DNA from: Marthasterias glacialis | Taxonomy: Eukaryota > Echinodermata > Asteroidea > Forcipulatida > Asteriidae | Assembly (NCBI GenBank): GCA_911728455.2 | Contig: OU452225.1 | Span: 27,686,495 to 27,750,494 of the forward strand | Reading direction: 5' to 3' | Length of the DNA: 64,000 nucleotides | Shown here: positions 1 to 14,080 of the stretch, piece after piece | Numbering within the stretch: the first letter of the stretch is position 1 | Layout of the letters: each line of letters opens with the position of its first letter | Program-made: the position numbers and the translations under genes | The notes under the pieces: model-generated | The model's input: only the letters and a program-made list of their open reading frames with translations | Databases searched by the model: none | Told to the model about the DNA's origin: nothing

Positions 1-3000
1 AAAATGTATGGTTCAGTCATTCAATTCATGATCCTGCTCAGCAAAAAGCTAATCTTATTAAGCTAGTCTTATTAGCCGCACTTATGAAATGTAAGGTTCT
101 TTTTTCAGTTCATGATCCTGCCCAACCACCAACCTACGATGTTTGGTTTTATTAGACACACTTATAAAATGTATGGTTTTGTCATTCAGATATGATCTTG
201 CTCAGCCCCCAGCCTACAATAGTTAGTCTTAATAGCGGAGCTCATAAAATGTCTGGTTCTTTCATGCAATTCCTGATCCTGCTCAGCCCCAGCCTACCAC
301 AGTTTGTCTTATTAGCGGCACTTATCAACTGTATGGTTCTTTCAAGTAGTTCATAATCCTGCCCATCCCAAAACCAATCAAAGTTGGTCTTATTAGCGGC
401 ACTGATAATATGTATGGTTGTTTCATGCAGTTCATGATCCTGCTCAGCCCCGTTTACCACAGTTTGTCTTATTAGCGGCACTTTTCAACTGTATGTTTTT
501 CAAGCAGTTAATAATCCTGCCCATCCCAAAACCTATCAAAGTTGGTCTTTCTAGCTGGTCCTGATAATATGTATGGTTCTTTCATTCATTTCATGATCCC
601 GCTCTGCCCTAGCCTACCACAGTTAGTCTTAGTAGCGGTTCTTATCAAATGTATAGTTCTTTCATTTAGTTCATGATCATGCTACCACAGCCTACCCCAG
701 TTAGTCTTTTTAGCGTCACTTCTAAAATGTATGGTTCTGTCATTCATTCATGATCCTGACTAGACCCAAACCTACCATAGTTACTCTTATTAGCAAAACT
801 TATAAAATCTATGGTTCTTTCATGTAGTTCTTGATCCTGGTAAGCGGGAACCTACCACTGTTAATCTTGTTAGCAGCACTTGTAAAATGTATGGTTCTTT
901 CTTTCAGTTCATGATCATGCTGAGCCCCAACCTACCGTAGTTAGTCTTCTTAGTGGCACTTATAAACTATATTGTTCTTTCAGTCAGTTCGTGATCCTGC
1001 TGGACCCCAACCTACCGTAGTTAGTCTAATTAGCAGTACTAATAAAATGTATGGTTCTGTCATTCGGTTCATGATCCTGCTCAGCCCTAACCTACCTTAC
1101 TTAATCTTATTACAGGCACTATTAAAATGTATGGTTCTGTCATTCAGTTCATGATCCTGCTCAGCCCCAACCTACCACAGTTTTAGCAGCACTTGTAAAA
1201 TGTATGATTCTTTCATGCAGTTCATGATCTTGTTCAGCACCAACCTTCCACAGTTTGTCTGATGAGCAGCACTTATGAATGTATGGTTCTTTTATTCACT
1301 TCATGATCCTGCTTAAACACAAACTACCAAAGTTAGTCTTATTAGTGGCACTATTGAAATGTATGGTTCTGTCATTTTGTTCATGATCCTACTTAGCCCC
1401 AAACTACCACAGTTAGTCTGATTAGCATCTCATATAAAATGTATGATTCTTTCTTGTAGTTCATGATCCTGACTATCCCCCTACCTACCATACATTAGCC
1501 TTATTGGGCGAACTTAAAAAATGTCTGGTTCTTTCATGCAGTTCATGATCCTGCTCAGTCCCAACTTACCACAGTTATTCTTGATAGCGACGCTTATCAA
1601 ATGTATGGTTCTTTCATGGTGTTCATGATCCCGCTCAGCCCCAACCTTCTGTAGTTAGTTTTCTTAGTGTCACTTATAAACTGTTCGGTTCTTTCAAGAG
1701 GTTCATGATCCTGCCCATCCCAAAACCTATCAAAGATGGTCTTAATAGCGGTACTTATGAAATGTATCATTCATTCATTGAGTTGATGGTCCTGCTCAGC
1801 CCCAACCTTCCACAGTGAGTCCTATTAGCGGCACTTATCAATTGTATGGTTCTTTCTTTTAGTTCATGATCCTGACTACCGCCCAATCTACCATAGTTAA
1901 TCTTATTAGCCGAACTAAAAAAATGTCTAGTTATTTCATGCAGTTCATTTTCCTGCTCAGCCCAAACCTAACACAGTTAGTGTTAATAGCGGCACTAATG
2001 AAATGTATGGATCTGTCATACAGTTCATGATCCTGCACAGCCCAAACCTACTACAGTTAGTCTTATTAGCGTCTCTTATAAAATGTATGGTTCTTTCTTT
2101 TAATTCATGATCCTGACTATCCCAACACATACCATGGTTAATCTGATTAGCCGAACTTAAGAAATGTTTTGTTCTTTCAAACAGTTCATTTTTCATATAA
2201 ATGTATGGTTCTTTTATTCACGTCATGATCCTGCTCAGACCCAACCTACCACAGTTAGTCTTATTAGCAGAGCTTATAAAATGTATTGTTCTTTCATTTA
2301 GTTGATGATCATGCTCAGCCCCAGCCTACCACAGTTAGTCTTAGTAGTGGCGCTTATCAAATGTATGGTTCTTTCATTCAGTTCATGATCCTGACCAGAC
2401 CCCAACCTACCATGGTTAGTCTTAGTAGCGAAACTTATAAAATGTATGGTTCTTTCATGTAGTTCAAGATCCTGCTCAGCCCCAACCTACCACAGTTTGT
2501 CTTAATAGTGGCAGTTGTCAACTGTATAGTTCTTTCAAGCAGTTCACGATCCTGGTAAGCCGTAACCTACCACTGCTAGTCTTGTTAGCAGCACTTATAA
2601 ATAGTATGGTTCTGTCATTGAGTTCATGATCCTGCTCAGCCCTAACCTATCGTAGTTAGTCTTCTTAGCAGCACCTATACAATGTATGGTTCTTTCAGTC
2701 AATTTATGATCCTGCTCAGCCCAAACCTACCACAGTTAGTGTTATTAGCGGCACTTATAAAATGTTTGATTCTTTCAGTCAGTTCATGATCCTGCTCAGC
2801 CCCAACCTACTTTTAGTTAGTCTTATTACTGGCATTAATAAAATGTATGGTTCTGTCCTTCAGTTCGTGATCCTGCTCAGCCCTAACCTACCATAGTTAG
2901 TCTTATTAGCGGCACTTATAAAATGTGGGGTTATTTCAGTCAGTTCGTGATCCTGCTGAACCCCAACCTTCGTAGTTAGTCTTATTAGCAGCACCTGTAA

Positions 3001-6000
3001 AATGTATGGTTCATTCATGCAGCTCATGATCCTGCTCAACCACAACCTACCACAGTTAGTCTTACTAGTGGCACTAATAAAATGTATGGTTCTGTCATTC
3101 TGTTCATGATCCTGCTGAGCCCCAAACTACAACAGTAAGTCCTATTAGCATCTCTTAAAATGTATGATTCTTTCATTTAGTTCATGATCCTGACTATCCC
3201 CCAACCTACCATAGTTAGTCTTATTAGGCAAAGTTAAAAAATGTCTGGTTCTTTCATGCAGTCCATATTCCTGCTCAGCCCCAACCTACCACAGTTAGTG
3301 TTATAAGTGGCACTAATAAAATGTTTGGTTGTGTCATTCAGTTCATGATCCTGCTCAGCCCCAACCAACTACAGTTAGTGTTATAAGCCTCTCTTATGAA
3401 ATGTATGCTTCTTTCTTTTAATTTATGATCCCCCAACCTACCATAGTTAATCTTATTAACCGAACTAAAAAAATGTCTGGTTCGTTCATGCAGTTCATTT
3501 TTCTTTTAAGTGTATGGTTCTTTTATTCACGTCATGAGTCGGCTCAATCACAACCTACCAAAATTGGTCTGAATAGTGGCACTTATAAAATGTATGGTTC
3601 TTTCATTGAGTTGGTGATCCTGTTCATACCAAACCTACCACAGTTAGTCTTATTAGCGGAATTTATAAAATGTATGGTTATTTCATTCGTTTCATGATCC
3701 TGCCCACCCAAACTTACCACAGTTAGTTTTCTTAGTGGCACTTATAAAATGTATGGTAATATCATGCAAATCATGATGCTGCCCAGCCCAGACCTACTAC
3801 AGTTTGTCTTTTTAACGGCACTTATTAAATGTATGGTTCTTTCAATCATGTCATGATACTGCTAAGATCCAACCTACAATAGTTAGTCTTATTAGCGGCA
3901 CTTTTAGTAGCACTTTTAAAATGTATGGTTCTTTTATGCAGTTCATGATCCTGTTCAGTCCCAACCTACCACATTTTGTCTCATGAGCGGCACTTATAAA
4001 ATGTATGGTTCTTTCAATCAGTTCATGATCCTGCTCATTTCATGATACTGCTCATATCCAACCTACCATAGTTAGACTTCTTAGCAGCACTTATCAAATA
4101 GATGGTTCCCTCATTCAGTTCATAATTCTGACCACCCCCCAACCTACCATAGTTAGTGTTATAGCCGGCCCTTATAGAATGTATGGTTCTTTCATGCAGT
4201 TTATGATCCTGCTCATCTCGACCCTACCACAGTTATTCGTAATAGTGGCACATATAAAATCTATGGTTCTTTCATACAGTTCTTGATCCTGACTAGCCCA
4301 AAACCTACCATAGTTTTTAGCAGGTGTTATTAGCAGCACTTATAAAAGATATCGTAATATCATGCAATTCATGATCCTTCTCAGCCCCATCCTACCCAAT
4401 GCCCCAATGTACAGAAGTTGTTTTTATTAGCGGCACTAATAAAATGTGCAGTTCTGTCATTCAGATCATGATCCTGCTCAGCCTCAACCTACCTCAGTTG
4501 GTGTTTAACACGGCGCTTATCAAATGTATGGTTCTTTCATCGAGTTCATTGTCCTGCTCAGCCCCATCCTACCATAGCTAGACTTTTTAGCCGCACTTAA
4601 AAATGTATGGTTTTTTCATTCATTTCATAATCCTGCTCTGCCCCAACCTACCACAGTTAGCGTTATTAGCGGCACTTATAAAATATATGGTTCTTCCATA
4701 GAGTTCATGATCCTGCTCAGCCCCAACCTACCACAGTTAGGCTCATTAGCTGCATTTTTAGAATGTATTGTTTGTTCATTGAGTTCTTGATTCTGCTTAG
4801 TCCCAGCCAACCATAGTTAGCCTTGTCAGTCGCACTTTGAAAATGTACGGTTCTTACATTCAGTTTATGATCCTGCTCAGCCCCAACCTACTACTGTTAG
4901 TCTTATTAGCGGCTTTTAAAAAATGTATGGTTCTGTCGTTCACTTCATGATCCTTCTCAGCCCCCAAACTACCATAGGTTCTTCCACGCAATTCATGATC
5001 CTGCTCAGCCCCAACCTACTGTGTTTATTTTTTATCAGGGGTACTAGTAGAATGTACGGTTTTCTTTTTCACTCCATCATCCTGCTCAGCCCAAACCTTC
5101 CTCCGTTAGTCTTATTATTGGCACTAAAAAACTGTATGGTTCTGTCATTCACTTCGGGATCCTTTTCAGCCCCTAACCTACCATAGTTAGTCTTCTTAAT
5201 GGCACTTATAAAATGTCTTGTTCTTTCATGCAGTTCATGATCTTGCTCAGCCCCAACGTACCACAGTTAGTCTTTATAGCGTCACTTTTATTGGCAGCTT
5301 TTATAAAATGTATGGTCCTTTTATGCAGTTCATGATAATGCCAACAAACCTCAATAAGTGTGATCAGCGGCGCTTATAAAATGTATATTTGTTTCATGGA
5401 GTTAATGATCCTGCTCAGCCCCAACCTATCACAGTTAGTCTGATTAGCGGTACTTGTAAAATGGATGGTTCTTTCATTTAGTTCGAAATCCAGCTCAGAC
5501 CCAACCTACCAAAGTTAGTCTTATTAGCTGAACTTATAAAATGTATGGTTCTTTCATTGAGTTCATGATCCTGCTCAGCCCGAACCTACAATAGTTGGTC
5601 TTAATAGCAGCACTTTTAAAATGTATGGTTCTTTTACGCAGTTCATGATCCTGCTCAGCCCAAACGTACCACAATTGTTTTTATTAGTGGCACTAATAAA
5701 ATGTACGGTTCTGTCATTCAGTTCATTTTCCTGCTCAACCCCAACCTACCTTAGTTGGTGTTATTAGCAGCGCTTATCAAATGTATGGTTCTTTTGTAGA
5801 GTTGATGATCTTAGTGGCATTTATGAAATGTATGGCTCTTTCATACAGTTTATGATCCTGCTTAGCCCCAACCAACCACAGTTAGTCTGATTAGCAGTAC
5901 TTATAAAATGTGTGGCTCTTTTATGCAGTTCATGATCCTGCTCAGTCCCAACCTACCACAGATTGTCTTAGCAGCGGCACTGATAAAACGTATGGTTCTT

Positions 6001-9000
6001 TTATGCAGTTTTTACGTCCTGCTCATCCCCCAACCTACCACAGTTACTCTTAATAGCGGCACTTATAAATCGTGTGGTTTTTTCATGCAGTTCATGATCC
6101 TGCTCAGCCCCAACCTACAACAGATTGTCTTCTTAACGGCACTTTTAAAATGTATGGTTCTTTCAGTCAGTTCAACATCCTGCTCTGTTCCCTACTTACC
6201 ACGATTTGTCTTATTAGTGGCACTCATAAAATGTATGCTTCTTTCATGCAGTTCATGATCTTGCTTAGCCCCAACCTACCACAGTGAGTCTGATTAGCAG
6301 TACTTATAAAATGTGTGGTTCTTTTATGCAGTTCATGATCCTGCTCAGTCCCAACCTATCACAGATTGTCTTAGCAGCGGCACTGATAAAACGTATGGTT
6401 CTTTCATGCAGTTCTTACATCCTGCTCAGTCCCCAACCTACCACAGTTAGTCTTAATAGCGGCACTTATAAACTGTATGGTTCTTACATGCAGTTCATGA
6501 TCCCACTAAGCCCCAACATACCACAGTTTCTCTTATTAGCGACACTGATAAAATATCTGAGAGGCACTTGTATGGTTCGTATGTAAAATGTATGGTTTTT
6601 TTTATTCAGTTCATGATCCTGCTCTGCCCAAACCTACCCTAGTTAGTCTTCTTAGCGCACTTATAAAAGGTACGGTTCATTCATTAAGTTCATAATCCCG
6701 ACTAGCCCCCAACCTACCACAGTTAGTCTTATTAGAAGCAATTATAAAATACTTGGTTCTTTCATGTAGTTCATGATCCTGCTCTTCCCCCAACCTACCA
6801 TAGTTGGTCTTTTTATAGGCACTTATAAAATGTATGATTCTGTCATTAAGTTCATGATCCTGGCTAGCCCACAACCTACCATAGTTAGTCTTATTAGCGA
6901 CACTTGTACAATGTCTGGTTCTTTCATGCAGTTCATGATCCTGCTCTGCCCAAAGGTACTGTCAACAGTTAATCTTATTAGGGTCACTTTCAAAATTAAT
7001 GGTTGGGTCATTCAGTTCGTGATCCTGCTCATCACCGACTATCATAGTTAGTCTTCTTAGTTGCACTTATAAAACGAATGGTTATTTCATTCCATTCATG
7101 ATCCTGACTAGCCCCCAACCTACCATAGTCAGTCTTATTAGCGGCACTTATCAAATGTATGGCTCTTTCATGCAGTTCATGATCGTGCTCAGCCCCAACC
7201 TACCTCAGTTTGTCTTGTTAGCGCCACAAATAAAATGTGTGGTTCTTTCATGCAGTTCATGATCCTGCTAAGCCCCAACCTACCACAGTAAATGTTGTAG
7301 CTACACTTATCAAATGTATGGTTCTTTCATTGAGTTCAAGATTCTGGTCATCACTGACTATCATAGTTAGTCTTCTTAGTAGCACTTATCAAATGTATGG
7401 CTCTTTTATGCAGTTCAGGATCCTGCTCAGCCCCAACCTACCACAGTTTGTCTTATTAGCGCCACTTATAAAATATGTGTTTCTTTCATGCAGTTCATGA
7501 TCATGCTCAGCCCATACAGACCACAGTTAGTCTTATTAGCGGCACTTAAAAAAGGTATGGTTGTTTTATTTAGTTTGTAATCCTGCTCAGCCCCCAATCT
7601 ACCAAAGTTAGTCTTATTAGTAGCAGTTTTATATCATTTGGTTCTTTCATGTAGTTCATGATCCTGCTCAATCCCCAACCCACCAAAGTTAGTCTTTTTA
7701 TCCGCACTTATAAAATGTATGATTCTGTCCTTAATTTCCTGATCCTGACTTGCCCACAACATACCATAGTCAGTCTTATTAGTGGCACTTATAAAATATA
7801 TGTCTCTTTCATACAGTTCATGATGCTGCTCAGCCCCAATGTACCTCAGTCTTTTTAGCAGCACTTATGAAATTGATGGTTCTTTCAATCATTTCATCAT
7901 TCTGCACAGCCCCAACCTACTGTAGTAAGTTTTATTAGCGGCAGTTATACAAAAATATGGTTCTTTCATTCAATTCATGATCCAGCTCAGCCCCAACCAA
8001 CCACAGTTTGTCTTAATAGCGGCACTTCTAAATTGTATGGTTTTTTCATTCAGTTAATAATCCTGCTAAGCCCCAACCTATCACATTTAGTCTCTTTAGT
8101 TGCACTTAAAAAATGTCTGGTTCTTTCATGCAGTTCATGATCCTGCTCAGCCCCAACGTACCACAGTTAGTCTTTTTAGCAGCACTTATGAAATTGATGG
8201 TTCTTTCAAACAGTTCATGATTCTGCACAGCCCCAACCTACCGTAGTTAGTCTTATTAGCAGCACTTATAAATTGTATAGTTCTGTCGATCAGTTCATGG
8301 TCCTGATCAACCATAAGCTAACAAGATTAGTCTTAATATTAGCGGCGCTTATAAAATATATGGTTCTGTCATTCAGTTCATGATCCTGCTCAGCCCCCAA
8401 CCTACCATAGTTAGTCTTATTAGCGGCACTTATAAAATATATGGTTGTTTCATGCAGTTAATGATCCCACTCAGCCCAAACCTATCACAGTAAGTCTTAT
8501 TAGTGGCACTGATAAAAAGTAGTGTTCTTTCATTCAGTTCATGATCCAGCTCAGACCCAACCAACCACAGTTTGTTTTATTAGTGGCACTTGTAAAATGT
8601 GTGGTTCTTTCTTGCAGTTCATGATCCTGCTCAACCCCAACTTACCAAAGTTTGTCTTATTAGCAGCACTTATAAAACGTATGGTTCCTTCATTCAGTTC
8701 ATGATCCTGCTCAGCCCCAACCTATCAAAGTTTCTCTTATAAGTGACACTTATAAAATGTCTGATTCTTTCATGCAGCTCATGATCCTGCTGAGCCCCAA
8801 CCTATCACAGTTAGTCTTATTAGCGGCACTTAAAAAATATCTGGTTCTTTCATGCAGTTCATGATCCTGCTCAGCCCCAATCTACCAAAATTTGTCTTAT
8901 TAGCAGCACTTATAAAACGTATGGTTCTTTCATTCAATTCATGATCCAGCTCAGCCCCAACCAACCACAGGTTGTCTTAATAGCGGCACTTATAAGATGT

Positions 9001-9890
9001 ATGGTCTTTTCATGCAGTTCATGATCCTGCTTAACCCCAACGTACCAAAGTTTGTCTTATTAGCAGCACTTATAAAACGTATGGTTCCTTCATTCAGTTC
9101 ATGATCCTGTTAATCCCCAACCTACCACAATAAGTCTTATTAGCGGCACTTAAAAAAAGTATGGTTCTTTCATTCAGTTCATGATCCAGACCCAAACACC
9201 CACAGTTCGTCTTAATAGCGGCATTTATAAAATGTCTGGTTCTTTGATGCAGTTCCCGATCCTGCTCAGACCCAACCAACCACAGTTTGTCTTATTAGCA
9301 GCACTTATAAAACGTATGGTTCTTTCATTCATTTGATGATCCTGCTCAGCCCCAACCTATCACAGTAAGTCTTATTAGCGTATTATTTGGTTCTTTCATG
9401 TAGTTCATGATCCTGTTCAACCCCTAACCCACCATAGTTGGTATTTTAATCCGCACTTATAAAATGATTCTGTCCTTATTTTCATGATCCTGACTAGCCC
9501 AAACCTACCATAGTTAGTCTTATTAGTGGCACTTATGAAATATATTGCTTTTTCCTGCAGTTCATGATCTTGCGCAGCCCCAACCTATCACAGTTAGTTT
9601 TATTAGCGACACTATGAAATGTATGGTTCTTTAATGCAGTTCATTATCCTGCTCAGCCCCAACTTACCACAGTTTGTCTTATTTGTGTCACTCACAAAAT
9701 GTTTGGTTCTTTCATGCGGTTTATGATCCTGCTCAACCCCCAACCTACCACATTGAGTCTTATTAGGGGCACTTATAAAATGTATGGTTCTTTCTTTCAG
9801 TTCATATCCTGACTAGCCCCCAACTTACCACAGTTTAAGTTAGACTCATTAGCGGCAATTATAAAATGTTTGGTTCTTTGATTGATCGAT
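1..9890 (+). repeat. ~80 bp tandem satellite array, block 1
   Basis: The whole block is a head-to-tail array of an 80-81 bp monomer. Landmarks recur in every unit in the same order: CTTATAAAATGTATGGTTCT, TTCATTCAGTTCATGATCCT, GCTCAGCCCCAACCTACC and AGTTAGTCTTATTAGCGGCA. Neighbouring units differ by a few to about 20 substitutions and small indels. Some non-adjacent units are more alike than neighbours; for example, units from 5891 resemble units from 6294, a 403 bp offset equal to five monomers. This suggests higher-order repeats. Because 80 is not a multiple of three, the reading frame shifts each monomer, which gives many short meaningless ORFs on both strands. I see no gene in it. A centromeric or heterochromatic satellite is the likely nature, but that is inference. 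Confidence 0.95.
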
Positions 9891-10453
9891 ATTTGATGGT
9901 GCTGTCCAATTCAGTGACACTCCAAAACTGTTGACTTCAGAATCATAAAACCACAAATTTTTTTTCACATGTTTTATGTGTGAGGTTTATGTCTGGGTAT
10001 TATATTCATTGTTTTTTTGTCGTATTGACGAGGGGTATTTTTTGTATGATTATAGAGTGACCAGAGGAACTAGCATGACAAATTTTAAAGTCAATGATGT
10101 CAACTAGGGGTAGTGAGACTGAGGATATTTTTTACAGATCCTTGATTAGCAATGACATGTTTTCATGCCGCAAGTACGGGCACTCATCAGTTGCAATTGG
10201 TTGATTCTAAAAGAATCTGTATGTCTCATGTCTGGATTTTAGATGGTAGGGTTGAGTTAGATGGCGACAGTTCGAAGTAAATGTTGATAGTCCGTTAGTT
10301 GATGGTTATTTTGAGTGATATCCTTGTTTGTTTGTGACTTGTTCTTCCAATAAGGAAAGTAGGATTTTGAGTGCTTCATCTAGACTGTCATTAAAGCCTG
10401 AGTCATTGGGAATGGTGGAGAGCTGTTGGGTTGATAAGTTGATTGGACCTTGA

Positions 10454-11458
10454 TTAAGTTTCCCTCTGATAAGTTTTCCCTAATATTCTGGTCTTTTTTA
10501 AGGCAACAAAAGGAGGATTTGGAAAAATCCTGTGGAGTGTTTCGTTGCGTAGTATTAGTGGCCAGTATTGATTGATTGCACAGGTCAAGTCACCATGATT
10601 GATACAAGGATTGTATGTTGTCATAAAGACAAGCGGAGTTGTGTTTTCCTCTTTGTTTTGTCGTTTATGAATCAATTTTAATCGTTCTTTGAAAGATAAT
10701 TTGTAAGTGATTTTGTTTATTTCTGATAGACCGTAGCCTCTTGCTTTTAGTCTTTCAGAGAAAGTATTAACCTTGATTAAGAAATCATCTTCATTATTTG
10801 TGTTTCTGGCATAGCGTAGGGTTTCTCCGTATGTGAATGCTTTGAACACATGTGGGGGTGTGATGATGATCTGTGTAGGTATTGGTAGGTTTCTGTAGGT
10901 TTTGTGTAGACGTTTGTGTCCAAGGCACCAGTTTCTCAGAACCTTTTCCCTACTGGGAAAATGGTTAGGTCAAGGTAGTTGATTGAAGTATCAGACGCCT
11001 CAAAAGTAAATTTGAGGGTAAATTTGCATTTGATTCATAGTGTCGATTAGATCCTTGAAATTTTCAAGGGAACTGTCATAGATGACAAAATGTCATCTCT
11101 ATAATGCCACCAAGTTAGAATATGATTAGCTTGTTGAAGGATTTGTTTATTTCCGGGCTTGCAGTTGAGCCCATGGCACATCAAGATTTTTTATGGGAAT
11201 AGTTGTCACTGAAATGGAAGCCGTGTGTGGATGTAGTCAGAGGGTGGTTTTGTGATAGGGTATTGGTGGAGGTTATGGTTGAGGGCATTACATACGCTGT
11301 TTATCGCCTTGTTTTTGTGTACATCGAAACAACAACTATACTGGTTATCAGTACATTTGGTGAGAATTGTGAGGTTTCCAATTTTCACAATATGTCCGCG
11401 GTATCGCTTACATATGTGGGTTGTGCGGTTACTATTGGAAGAATAAAATATAGTCAAT
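10454..11458 (-). pseudogene. Penelope-like RT, palm and thumb (broken)
   Basis: The open segment 10454-10849 (131 codons) begins FKAFTYGETLRYARNTNNE and contains VFMTTYNPC. This is the layout of the region after the RT palm in Penelope-like elements (a ...KAF..GE..R..R..T... block, then a TTYNP block). Upstream on the same strand, 11092-11103 encodes YRDD preceded by TWWH, matching the RT catalytic box (usual form Y-x-D-D). A segment around 11206-11457 reads CCFDVHKNKAINSVC, in place of the usual LDVTSLYTNIP-type motif. Frames change at least twice between these landmarks, so no functional protein is possible. The call rests on family motifs I recognise, not on a search. Confidence 0.72.
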
Positions 11459-11460
11459 GA

Positions 11461-12217
11461 ATAGACCGATTGCGTAACCTATGTCATGTGACCCTTGTTG
11501 GCTAAAAATGTAAACACACACGTAATCCTCCATAGGAAAGGGTGGTACAGTACACGATGATCAATTAGTTTATTCGATCAAGGCTTTTCTTGCTCAAAAT
11601 CTGTAAAAGATATTCCAGAGTTTGTACCAAAGACCTTCAAGTGGCTGAATAAAGCCAGTAAGGACAGTTCCAGCAATTCTTGAAAATTGTAAAAGTACCG
11701 TATAAATGTGCACAATGTGTGCAGCGCACGACGGAACGTTAGGCCAGACGACCGCGATTACCACACACTTTTCAACACAAATATCTCAAAGTTTTGAAGC
11801 TGAAATCCTCCAAAGAAATTGCTTTCCAAAACTGATTCCTTTGCCTATGTGAATTTCTGCAAGGCTAGGTATTAATGCTCACTTTTCCAACGCTGTTTAT
11901 CCTTGTTTACAGTGATTTAGGCCAACATAACAAACAAAATAACAGACGGGTGGCTACATAATTAACCTCTTTTTAGAAGAATTCTGTTAAATTATGAAAC
12001 AAAAATGTGATATAAGATAATGCCACACCATACTACTACTTTAAATAAAGGGGCTGATTCACTAATTCATCGATTAACGAAAGTATAATCGACTGTTTTC
12101 GAACTTACTCTGTGTCACGGCCTATCTCATTACACGTATTTTTTTACTAGCTGTATGACATCATACCCGATACGGGGTCACGTGACCGCATGCAAACATT
12201 GTCGCGCAATTGGTCTT
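11461..12217. mobile_element. Short TIR element inserted in the Penelope-like RT
   Basis: The ends are inverted copies: AGACCGATTGCG at 11463-11474 and CGCAATTGGTCT at 12204-12215, one mismatch in 12. The RT reading resumes across it: the minus strand reads PESQK just above the element and FIDYILF just below it, which together match the continuous RT motif of the family. This shows a clean insertion. There is no coding capacity. The left end (AATAGACCGATTGCG) recurs at about 55336, so this is a family. A clear target-site duplication is not visible. Confidence 0.65.
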
Positions 12218-12221
12218 TTCT

Positions 12222-12394
12222 GAGATTCTGGCTGTAAGGCTTGAGCATCCACTACGAATGGGATTCCCTCTGGTGGTGTCTTATGTATTTTGGGTAGAAA
12301 ATACATTGTAGGACACTCACATTGTTGAGAGTTTGGGTTCAGATATGCCAGAGTTTGTTAGCTGTTTCACAGCTCTTGTTTTCCTTAAAAGTTT
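12222..12394 (-). pseudogene. Penelope-like RT, finger region (fragment)
   Basis: The minus strand over about 12306-12248 reads a LPKIHKTPPEGIPFVVD-like motif after one frame change. It corresponds to the F-L-P-K-I-H-K box at the start of Penelope-like and DIRS-type RT domains. A stop and a frameshift lie just upstream (12360-12310). The fragment is the stretch between a repeat insertion (12395-13369) and the TIR element (11461-12217). Confidence 0.65.
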
Positions 12395-13369
12395 TTTATT
12401 ATTATTATTTTTTTATTTTCAGCGTTCGGGAAGTGTACTGCAATAACGCATATTTTGTTCCAAGCGCTATTTTGCAATGTTCCCGATGAATAAATGCAAT
12501 GAAACTTTATGTGATGAAAGTTCTTAGTGCAATGCAATATATATTTCACTGACGCCATGATGACGCCATTACCTGTCATGTGATGTCATCTTAAAAATGT
12601 ATAGCTTAAATATTTGAAAATACGTATCAAATCAGCCACAAGAGACTATAGGTTTCTGTTTGCGGGATTTGAGAGGAATAAATTAGGTCTTCATTTTTTT
12701 CAGTGTGCGTGACCTCACGTGACCTGTGCTTCCGGTTGAAACCGGAAGCGCCAGTCAGCTTTAAAAAAAAAATACTGATGACGTCATAATAATACAAGGG
12801 CGCCCTCTAGCGGCAGGTTGAAAACTGTTCAAAATGCACTTTGAGAAGATCTGTGTGGCAAAGTTTGTTGTAATTGCTTCAAAATTGATACACATGATGA
12901 CCATCTGGCAACCAACATATATGTTTGAGGTTTTAGGTTGATGACGTCATCAGAAGCCACGTGACATACCATTAAAGATGCACTTTTTGAAGTAGTATTT
13001 CTCCACAAGTGTTAGTCAGATCACGTTAAAACTTGGCATGTTGTTCGATACTGGTAAGGTTTTTATTATTGTGAAGTGACGTCTTGATGATGTCATCACA
13101 TGATTTTTTTTATGATCTTTATCATTTTTTTGTCCCTTGGAGTCACAAACTGCTAACGGAATATGCTGTGATAAAAAATTTTTTTTAAACAGGCTCGATG
13201 GGTCATAAATGCTCTGAAAACAAATTGACGTCATCATGATGTCATAATTTGTCAGGTTATGTTACCTTAAAGGTACAGTTTCAAAATATGGATTCGATCT
13301 CACTAGGCATTAATTTTTGCATTATTAACTTCTTCATGCACACAATTTCAGACTTTCACATTAAGATGA
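12395..13369 (-). repeat. CRE/ETS-type repeat inserted in the Penelope-like element
   Basis: This stretch interrupts the RT between its N-terminal and finger regions. It has a CCGGTTGAAACCGG palindrome near 12734, preceded by GTGACCTCACGTGACC, and several TGATGACGTCAT-type sites (near 12778, 12941 and 13228). These are the same modules as in the 23-31 kb cluster, in opposite orientation and more diverged. No gene is seen. Confidence 0.6.
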
Positions 13370-14080
13370 GTATTATTTGAAAATGTTTTCGGCGAAACAG
13401 CTTGGCATTCCTTCACGAATGCAATTATGTCTAGTTTGTTTATGTAGTTGTTTCGAAACATGTCGAGGAGTAGACTATGAACCATTGTTGTGGTCTGTTT
13501 TGTAACATCCTGATCCAGCTTTGTATAGTGCTCAGATTCAAGATGGCGATAACCTACTTGTAGGTAGTCTTCATGGTTCCTTATTTCCTATGCCTCTACC
13601 CTTATCGTATTGTTTAATTACATTGTCTGGGTTGTTTTTAAGTTTTGTTTTGGCTGATAGCTCTTGTTTTGACATGTTTGGTTTCTGAAATCTCAGTCTG
13701 ACATGAGCAAAGTGGTAATTTGTAGCTTCCAAATAATTTCCAAGGGTCCCACATTGGGTTGTATTTGGTTGCCATTGTGATGGTGGTTTGAATAGTTTTG
13801 TTTTGACAGGTTTGTTGTGCATCAGGAAAGCATTTCTCATTCTTCTTTGGAAGATATTGAAATCACTCAAAAGTTTCCATCTGTTGGGTTTAGCGGGAGT
13901 TAAAACAAAGTGAAGACTTTTTCCTAAAGCCACTTTCTCGATTGGGGAAAGGTTGGTTTTAGATAAACTGTTGATGAATCGTTCACATTCTTCCGCCAGT
14001 TGTGTAAGAATATTCTTCTTAATGCATTGTTTGTTTTAGAGCAGGTACTCGAAAAGCGATTGGCTTTTTGTTTGGATTAT
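13370..14080 (-). pseudogene. Penelope-like RT, N-terminal region (broken)
   Basis: The open stretch 13571-13933 (120 codons) contains ALGKSLHFVLTP near its start and LKNNPDNVIKQYDKGRGI near its end. These match the family pattern of a 'L..GL.F.PTP' block and a 'LK.N.D.VIK.ADKG' block before the RT domain. The preceding codons (to about 14080) continue the homology with NSLSKTNLSPIEKVALGK, so the family start lies further upstream. After a frameshift, about 13570-13370 reads EDYLQVGYRHLESEHYTKL, again in family order. The ATG at 13933 is internal, not a true start. Confidence 0.7.

Noticed and set aside
5908-6586. ORFs of 100-116 codons in the satellite that look like repeats of MYGSFMQFMILLSPNLPQ
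   Set aside because: They are translations of the 80 bp satellite. The frame shifts with each monomer, there is no splice or start context, and equivalents exist on both strands all along the array.
11203-11460. 85-codon plus-strand ORF
   Set aside because: Antisense to the Penelope-like RT palm fragment; no homology in this direction.
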